Below, piece by piece: positions 50,189-55,142 of a stretch of 55,142 nucleotides of DNA (positions are counted from its first letter, which is position 1; every line of letters starts with the position of its first letter). Origin of the DNA: Flavobacteriia bacterium (GTDB taxonomy: Bacteria > Bacteroidota > Bacteroidia > Flavobacteriales > Schleiferiaceae); assembly GCA_013373425.1 (NCBI GenBank), contig JABXHW010000060.1:1-55142 (forward strand), read 5' to 3'. The translations under genes and the position numbers were made by a program. The notes under the pieces are model-generated. The model was not told where the DNA came from. It saw only the letters and a program-made list of their open reading frames with translations, and did no database searches.

Positions 50189-51018
50189 AGGGTGTCGGCC
50201 ATGTTTCGTTCAACGCTGTGAAAGTATATCCATCCCGAAATCAATAGTGTAATTGCTACTCCGATAGAGATAGCAAGGTGCTCAATCGATAATTCAGAAT
50301 TAAAAAGCCCGAATCTGGATAAATCAATAATACCGGCCATCGGATTGAGGTAAGACATCCAAGCTAAGCCTTCTGGTAAAGCTCGACTTAATATTCCAGT
50401 AGGGTAGGCTACTGGAGTAAGGAAGAATAAAAACTGTACGATGTAAGGCAAGGCGTGCTGAACATCTCTGAAGCGAATACTCAAGGCCGATGTCCATAGA
50501 GAGATTCCCGTGCCTGCAATCCAAGTGAGTAGAATCGCTACTAAAATCCAGACACTATTCATTGTGAATCCGATGCCCATTACCACAACACCAACAAGTA
50601 AAAGTAGGAGCCCAATGCCTAAATCCATCAAGCCTACTGCTGATTTTGAAAGGGGTAGTACTACCCGTGGGAACCAGATCTTCCGAATCATATGCTGTGA
50701 TTGAACCAAAGACTGACCTCCTTGAACTGCAGCAAAACTGAAGTAACTCCAAAGAATTTGTCCGCTCAAAGCGAAGAGAGGATATTCGATACCGCCCGTA
50801 TCTACATTCAACATCTTGCCGAATACAAAGGTGAGAATGAAGACTAAGACGAGAGGTTGAACAATAGCCCAAATGTATCCAAGTCGGGTTTGAACGAACC
50901 GAACGCGAAAGTCTCTCACGGCAAGTGAGATGAGGAGTTCTCTGTACTTTCGAATGTTGCTAAAACTCCCTTTGGCCAATGGAGCCTTGGAGTCTACAAC
51001 GGTGATTCTATCGGGCAT
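50185..51018 (-). CDS. Polysaccharide export ABC transporter permease (Wzm-like)
   Basis: Protein of 277 aa with about six membrane helices, the usual ABC-2 permease form. Family cues: an N-terminal amphipathic stretch R-K-Y-R-E-L-L-I-S-L-A-V-R-D-F-R-V-R-F, then T-R-L-G-Y-I-W-A-I-V-Q-P-L, and R-D-V-Q-H-A-L-P-Y-I-V-Q in the loop. Partner of the Wzt-like ATPase. Divergent from the type B T9SS gene. Confidence 0.9.
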   Translation of the reverse strand: MPDRITVVDSKAPLAKGSFSNIRKYRELLISLAVRDFRVRFVQTRLGYIWAIVQPLVLVFILTFVFGKMLNVDTGGIEYPLFALSGQILWSYFSFAAVQGGQSLVQSQHMIRKIWFPRVVLPLSKSAVGLMDLGIGLLLLLVGVVVMGIGFTMNSVWILVAILLTWIAGTGISLWTSALSIRFRDVQHALPYIVQFLFFLTPVAYPTGILSRALPEGLAWMSYLNPMAGIIDLSRFGLFNSELSIEHLAISIGVAITLLISGWIYFHSVERNMADTL

Positions 51019-51105
51019 GTGGGGAAATTAGCAAAAAAGGGAGACTCACGAGGCATTAGAGAGAGGCTGTTTCTCGTACTAGTTTTTGGAGGGATTATCG
51101 CTAAA

Positions 51106-52752
51106 ATGATTTCATATCTTGTCACAAACTACCTTGAGTTGAGAAACCTAGCCGCTTTCATACTATTTTTCGTTACGTCTCATACATACGGCCAATGTCA
51201 GGTTACAGCCTCAACAGACACTCTTTGGGCTTGTGATGGGGGCTCGATTACCTATGCGGCTACAGGCGGTTCCAACTATGAATGGTCTGGGATGAGCTCC
51301 ATGAGTTGTGTGAACTGCTCAACAGGTACGGCCACGGTTAGTCGCAATGATACCTTAATTGTGAAATCCACAACCACGGTGAATCAACTTGCCGTAAACG
51401 GCGATTTTAGTCAAGGGAACACAGGATTCGGATCCGCCTATACTTACAATCCAAACACGATTTGGAATGAGGGAACCTACGCGGTAGGAACGAACCCCAA
51501 TGCAGTCCACCCGAATTTCGGCACTTGGGGAGATCATACCACAGGGAATGGGAACTACATGTTGGTGAATGGTTCAACGAGTGGTGCTGCCAACTTGTGG
51601 ACTCAGAATGTGGCCTTTCCGCCAAACGTTACGGTTACCATGCGGTGGTGGACGCTCACTTTTGTCACCCCACCGGGCTCGCTTCGATTACGCGTGAATG
51701 GAACAATCATAGGTGCGAATGCTCCAACACCGAATGTGGCAGGTGTCTGGCAAAGCACAACGCGCACCTTTACTTCTTCGCCGACTGGAAACAATTTAAT
51801 TGCTCTGCAGACGGTCTCGAGCGCTCTTGCTGGAAATGACTTCGGGCTCGACGATATCTCTTACGCGTATTCATGCGAAGCTTACGATACCATTTATGTT
51901 CAAGTTCGGCCAAACCCAACTGTGAGCATCGATTCCATTGTTGAGATTGGAGGTTGTGATGAACTATGTGCGAACTGGTTACCGGCCTCTACCATAGATA
52001 CTACCGCAGGAATGTGGGTATGGGATTTTGGAGATGGATCTACTCTAGATACGAGTTTCTCGCCCTATCATTGCTATTCTTCTCCAGGTTCATATACTCC
52101 ATCTGTACTAGCTACCAACGAACACGGCTGCTCAGCTACGGTAGTGTTGAACCCTGTTTTTGTGGGGCAAACTCCAACCTGGATGGATTTGATTCCTCAA
52201 GTTTCAGGTGGGTATTGGAATGGAAACGTTTTCATCATTCCTTCAGTTAATCCAAGCATTTCGGTGATTGGAAACTTCACACAGTATATGGATGTTGATT
52301 CTCTGTTCATCGATTGGGGAGATGGGAATTCTGATGATTCCGGACCGTACTTCAACACTAATGCAGTTACAGGTCAGCATGATTACAGCAGCAATACCAC
52401 AAGGGCTCGAATCTGTTTTGAAGCGTACAATCCAGTTTCTTGTTTTGATGAAATCTGTATTGATGTGGTGTTCACTCCCTTTATAGAGATTCCAAACGTG
52501 TTCTCACCAAATAACGATGGAATGAATGATGTCTTCTTGCCTGATTTTAGAGGGGCTGAAACGGTTCGGTGGACCGTGTTCAATCGCTGGGGTAGAGTGG
52601 TCTATGATTCTGAATCTGCTACTGAAGGCTGGGACGGCACAGTGAATGGTCGACCAGTGGCAGAAGGGGTGTATTTCATCACTGCTATAGCAAATGGAGC
52701 TGCTGGTCAAGAGCCCTACAAACTTCAGGGATCAGTTCACGTCTTTCACTAG
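51106..52752 (+). CDS. T9SS type B secreted protein with PKD domain
   Basis: Protein of about 548 aa. The frame is open from 51019, but the ATG at 51106 (or the TTG at 51139) fits a signal peptide ending ...F-V-T-S-H-T-Y-G. Cys-rich N-terminal part, a carbohydrate-binding-like beta domain (about 80-260) and a PKD domain (W-V-W-D-F-G-D-G-S near residue 307). The last ~85 residues form the gliding-motility-associated type B sorting domain: I-P-N-V-F-S-P-N-N-D-G-M-N-D-V-F, N-R-W-G-R-V-V-Y, W-D-G-T-V-N-G, G-V-Y-F. Exported across the outer membrane by T9SS; surface role unknown. Confidence 0.88.
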   Translation: MISYLVTNYLELRNLAAFILFFVTSHTYGQCQVTASTDTLWACDGGSITYAATGGSNYEWSGMSSMSCVNCSTGTATVSRNDTLIVKSTTTVNQLAVNGDFSQGNTGFGSAYTYNPNTIWNEGTYAVGTNPNAVHPNFGTWGDHTTGNGNYMLVNGSTSGAANLWTQNVAFPPNVTVTMRWWTLTFVTPPGSLRLRVNGTIIGANAPTPNVAGVWQSTTRTFTSSPTGNNLIALQTVSSALAGNDFGLDDISYAYSCEAYDTIYVQVRPNPTVSIDSIVEIGGCDELCANWLPASTIDTTAGMWVWDFGDGSTLDTSFSPYHCYSSPGSYTPSVLATNEHGCSATVVLNPVFVGQTPTWMDLIPQVSGGYWNGNVFIIPSVNPSISVIGNFTQYMDVDSLFIDWGDGNSDDSGPYFNTNAVTGQHDYSSNTTRARICFEAYNPVSCFDEICIDVVFTPFIEIPNVFSPNNDGMNDVFLPDFRGAETVRWTVFNRWGRVVYDSESATEGWDGTVNGRPVAEGVYFITAIANGAAGQEPYKLQGSVHVFH

Positions 52753-53207
52753 GCATTTTCCCTAGATCGTCTCCTGCGCCTTCTTCTCATTTTCTTTCTA
52801 ATTCCAGCTGCCAAAGCGATAAAATACAAGGCAATCCCAGTAAAGTAAATGGGCAATCCCAAGCTAGAGGTGATGGTCTCTTCAGCGGTTGGGATATGAA
52901 TAAAAATAGATAGACCTGCCGCGAGAATGAGCGCCCCTAGAATGCAGAGTCGAGTTATCCATAATGCGAGTATTCTTCTGTCTGATGACTTATTGTTTAG
53001 CATTCGGATTCCAAGTCCAATAAGGTGAACGATAAGTACTCCAAAAGCTAAACCAACAACTACCAAAGAATGATCGAGGACGATATACGTGTCGTGAATA
53101 TTGATATCTAAATCACCATTGAAGTTGAACTGTGTGATGAGCCCAGTACATACAAGGAAAAGGACGATGAGCGAGAGCGAATTTCGAAGGGGAGCACGCG
53201 TTGACAT
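52749..53207 (-). CDS. Small membrane protein with an I-N-I-H-D-T-Y motif
   Basis: Protein of 152 aa. The start is placed at the ATG at 53207, which begins just before the first membrane helix; the frame is open to 53324. About four helices (14-32, 45-68, 80-105, 115-140) and an arginine-rich C-terminus (R-R-R-R-R-R-R-S-R). Between helices 1 and 2 it has D-I-N-I-H-D-T-Y-I-V-L. This resembles the H-D-T-Y-x-V segment of heme-copper oxidase subunit I, but the rest of the oxidase is absent. Small proteins with this motif occur in Bacteroidota; function unknown. The last 4 bp overlap the end of the T9SS gene. Confidence 0.65.
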   Translation of the reverse strand: MSTRAPLRNSLSLIVLFLVCTGLITQFNFNGDLDINIHDTYIVLDHSLVVVGLAFGVLIVHLIGLGIRMLNNKSSDRRILALWITRLCILGALILAAGLSIFIHIPTAEETITSSLGLPIYFTGIALYFIALAAGIRKKMRRRRRRRSRENA

Positions 53208-53329
53208 CAATTGAAGGTTTATCTGAGAGGTTGGATTGAAACTAGTGACATTCTCAATACCAAATTGTAGGCCATGACTTACATGAATTTGAAGAAGTTT
53301 GCTAATTTTTGCTGTCAAATTCAAGTTAT

Positions 53330-53875
53330 ATGAGAAGCTCCCTCCTCGCCTTGTTATGCATTTCTTTTAGTCTAGGGGCAATGGCTCAAACCTCTATTTT
53401 GCTTTCTTATAATCGAGACTTTAGTGGTCGCTTTGGAGTCGGATTGACACTTAACGAGCAAGCATGGGACAATTGGGGTATTCACATGAATGTGAATGTC
53501 CTGTTCAATGGAGATATTCCAGACTACGTAGTGTCTAGAGTGTATTTGAACTTTCTTGAAGAATCGGGCGACAGTTACGTGCGATATGCTCGGCAAGAGG
53601 GCAGCTATACTTGGGGATTTCGATGCGGACCAACGTATAGAATTCATGGAGGTCACCACGCGCAGACCAGCCTTGGGTTCCAATTTCAACCCCAATATGC
53701 CTACTATTCAACCGAGCTGGGGTTGCTTGCTACAGAGCTAGGGTTAAACTACTATGGAAGCTCATCCATTGGGTATCTCTTCCTGCACAGGATCTTCAGC
53801 TTTGGCCTGACATACACCGAATCTTGGACATCAGATGCTGATTTCTTCTCTATGGGTGTCGGGGTCACCTTTTGA
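53330..53875 (+). CDS. Putative outer-membrane beta-barrel protein
   Basis: Protein of 181 aa with a signal peptide (MRSSLLALLCISFSLGAMAQ). The mature part alternates aromatic and polar residues in strands of about 10 residues (for example Y-T-W-G-F-R-C-G-P-T-Y-R-I) and ends in phenylalanine (M-G-V-G-V-T-F), as outer-membrane barrels do. No family is recognised. The ATG at 53330 starts the signal peptide; the preceding TTG at 53309 in the same frame is unlikely. Confidence 0.72.
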   Translation: MRSSLLALLCISFSLGAMAQTSILLSYNRDFSGRFGVGLTLNEQAWDNWGIHMNVNVLFNGDIPDYVVSRVYLNFLEESGDSYVRYARQEGSYTWGFRCGPTYRIHGGHHAQTSLGFQFQPQYAYYSTELGLLATELGLNYYGSSSIGYLFLHRIFSFGLTYTESWTSDADFFSMGVGVTF

Positions 53876-53881
53876 TGGAAA

Positions 53882-54469
53882 CTAATCCTCTGGTTTTAGA
53901 AGATAGATTTTGATAACCGGATCAAAAGTGTCAATCTCTTCAAATTTTCCAATCCCAGCAGACTTCATGAGTCCTTTCATGTAACCCTGTTTTGCGTAAT
54001 GCTTGAAATGGGGGTAATGCTTGTTGAATCTTTGGTCTAACCAGAGTAGCAGTTTGTGCTTGAAGTGTTTAGGCTCACTAAACCCGCAAATGATGGTCGT
54101 ATTTGAAGCCGTGACCTGTTTTTTGAGAATATTTTTTGCTGCATCTTGGGGAATAACGTGATACAGAAGGCTCGAAATTGAGGCATCGAATCGATCAGCT
54201 GGAAGTCCATCTTCAAGTACGTTGCTTTCAATGAACTGAAGATGTTCGTGACCTTCGGATTTGACTCTCTGTTTAGCAAATTCAATAAGCGACCGAGACA
54301 AGTCGATGCCGACTCCGTGTTTAAGTTTTGATGCGAGTTTTAAGAGCAGATCTCCATTGCCACAGCCTACTTCCAACACCGTTGACCGTTCTTCAACTAA
54401 ATTGACTATCTGTTCCCTGATGGGGCGCAGATAGCGGTCCACTGTGTTTGCCTTCACTTTTCCTTTCAT
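53882..54469 (-). CDS. Class I SAM-dependent methyltransferase
   Basis: Protein of 195 aa. SAM-binding motif I is V-L-E-V-G-C-G-N-G-D-L-L, followed by G-V-G-I-D-L-S (acidic residue of motif II) and D-A-S-I-S-S-L-L-Y-H-V. Substrate unknown. The ATG at 54469 is preferred over one at 54523, since it lies 5 bp after the stop of the upstream gene instead of overlapping it by 50 nt. Forms an operon with the DUF2200 gene. Confidence 0.85.
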   Translation of the reverse strand: MKGKVKANTVDRYLRPIREQIVNLVEERSTVLEVGCGNGDLLLKLASKLKHGVGIDLSRSLIEFAKQRVKSEGHEHLQFIESNVLEDGLPADRFDASISSLLYHVIPQDAAKNILKKQVTASNTTIICGFSEPKHFKHKLLLWLDQRFNKHYPHFKHYAKQGYMKGLMKSAGIGKFEEIDTFDPVIKIYLLKPED

Positions 54470-54473
54470 GTGA

Positions 54474-54842
54474 CTATGTGCTTCTAAGAATCTTCTCCAT
54501 TTTCTTGCCCTTGGCGAGCTCATCCACCAACTTGTCCAAATAGCGTGCTTGACGGGTTAATGGAGTTTCAATCTCTTCAATTCTATACCCACAAATGACA
54601 TCCTTGATTAAGTCGGCATTTGGATTGAGTGTTGCTCTTTCGAAGAAAGTTTGGAAGGTCACTTGTTCATCGATCAAACTCTGGATGGTCGATTCATCGT
54701 ATCCCGTAAGCCAGGTAATTACCTCGTGCAGCTCCTCTACCGATCGCCCCTTCTTTTCCACTTTAGTCACGTAGTGTGGATAGACAGAAGAGAACTTCAT
54801 TTCTGCAATTTTCCTGTCGTGTTCGGGAGTGGTCGTGGGCAT
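54474..54842 (-). CDS. DUF2200 family protein
   Basis: Protein of 122 aa, almost entirely matching what I know of DUF2200: [24 protein letters not shown], then [21 protein letters not shown] and [16 protein letters not shown]. Soluble, alpha-helical and basic; function unknown. The ATG at 54842 is used because the family starts close to the T-P-E-H-D-R segment; the frame is open to 54896. It precedes the methyltransferase gene. Confidence 0.9.
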   Translation of the reverse strand: MPTTTPEHDRKIAEMKFSSVYPHYVTKVEKKGRSVEELHEVITWLTGYDESTIQSLIDEQVTFQTFFERATLNPNADLIKDVICGYRIEEIETPLTRQARYLDKLVDELAKGKKMEKILRST

Positions 54843-54945
54843 GGTGTCGCTGAGTTTTACACCAAAGATAGGGGATTGTGGGAGAGTGTTAAGCATCTAG
54901 CATTTGGCGCTTAGCCTGTTTGGGGAAAATGCACGATTGGGGTGT

Positions 54946-54987
54946 AGTTGCGAGTAGCGGGTGACGAGTTGCGAGTGGGGCGATACG
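54946..54987. repeat. Six in-phase heptamers
   Basis: Six consecutive 7-nt units, mostly of the form RGTNNCG (AGTTGCG, AGTAGCG, GGTGACG and so on), fill 54946-54987. The same unit type reappears at 55130-55142 and is cut by the window end. Confidence 0.8.
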
Positions 54988-55026
54988 TAAAACGGTCACT
55001 GGAGTTGTTGGATTCATTTTTAATAG

Positions 55027-55046
55027 CATGGGGTGGAAACCCCATG
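55027..55046. repeat. Perfect inverted repeat
   Basis: CATGGGGT and ACCCCATG form an 8-bp stem around a GGAA loop. No T run follows closely on either strand, so a terminator role is unsupported. Confidence 0.6.
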
Positions 55047-55074
55047 GAAGAGGTGTCAAGTGATCAGGCAACGA

Positions 55075-55142
55075 GCATATAGCACGTGGCACCTGGCCAT
55101 TTTGGTGAAAACAGACAATTGGGTTTATCAGTGGCGGGTAGC
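55075..55142. repeat. Further heptamer runs at the window end
   Basis: Three heptamers starting GC (gcatata, gcacgtg, gcacctg) at 55075-55095, then AGTGGCG and a cut GGTAGC at 55130-55142. Confidence 0.6.

Larger units (their letters stand above)
54843..55142. other. Right-edge intergenic region with periodic arrays
   Basis: The last 300 bp contain no convincing gene. They hold a heptamer array (54946-54987), an inverted repeat (55027-55046), a second short heptamer run (55075-55095) and the start of a third that leaves the window (55130-55142). Confidence 0.5.

Noticed and set aside
55027-55046. Intrinsic terminator
   Set aside because: The stem is good, but neither strand has an adjacent T run.

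Overview
The window looks like a chromosomal segment of a marine-type Bacteroidota, most likely Flavobacteriales (Cryomorphaceae/Schleiferiaceae-like). The reasons are type IX secretion C-terminal domains of both type A (36405-41393) and type B (51106-52752), a YpdA-type bacillithiol disulfide reductase, LruC and DUF2200 family proteins, Bacteroidota-style promoters (TAnnTTTG -7 boxes), weak Shine-Dalgarno use, and moderate G+C. The family-level placement is inference. No tRNA, rRNA, CRISPR array, prophage or transposase was recognised.

Layout. 1-3.4 kb: an operon for a cysteine-rich fulvocin C-like bacteriocin precursor and a membrane-anchored thioredoxin (minus strand), then a redoxin and a YpdA-like reductase (plus). 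3.4-5.7 kb: a repeat-rich gap, a lipoprotein, exodeoxyribonuclease III and an unknown gene. 5.8-8 kb: a candidate small RNA with a strong terminator and an O-antigen-ligase/TPR protein. 8-11.3 kb: housekeeping genes rpsF-rpsR-rplI and hflK-hflC. 11.6-28.8 kb: an exopolysaccharide locus with glycosyltransferases, a sulfotransferase, an acetyltransferase, a Wzx-like flippase, three regulator-type genes (an enhancer-binding-protein-like regulator without its sigma-54 loop, a single receiver, and a pseudo-receiver fused to the initiating sugar-phosphate transferase), a short TolC-like protein, a Wzc-like co-polymerase with a degraded kinase domain, and a Wzy/ligase-like protein. 28.9-36.3 kb: an LruC-domain lipoprotein, an H-NOX nitric-oxide sensor with its soluble hybrid kinase, and dnaX with an A10 tract at the gamma/tau boundary. 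36.4-43.4 kb: a giant T9SS-secreted beta-propeller/PKD/Ig-like protein and lipoproteins. 43.5-51 kb: a second surface-polysaccharide block with a D,D-carboxypeptidase, three sulfotransferases, two glycosyltransferases and a Wzm/Wzt-type ABC exporter. 51.1-54.8 kb: a T9SS type B protein, small membrane and outer-membrane proteins, a methyltransferase and DUF2200.

How the genes fit together. The two polysaccharide blocks contain parts of both assembly routes (Wzx/Wzy/Wzc and Wzm/Wzt) and four sulfotransferases, which suggests a sulfated surface or extracellular polysaccharide. Regulation appears to be built into the operon (16920-19734). A palindrome of the form ATTCTCAA-A-TTGAGAAT is shared between the regulator's own promoter and the H-NOX/dnaX intergenic region, where two copies lie exactly 21 bp apart. 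This raises the possibility that polysaccharide synthesis and NO sensing are linked.

Most notable signals: (1) the fulvocin C-like bacteriocin/thioredoxin operon; (2) a dispersed family of intergenic arrays with strict 7- and 8-nt periodicity; (3) the dnaX A10 slippage site with stops in both alternative frames; (4) the atypical regulatory trio of the polysaccharide operon; (5) the shared palindromic operator-like sites. Start sites were moved from the longest reading frame where a signal peptide, a promoter or a 1-4 nt stop/start overlap made a later start more likely; such cases are noted.
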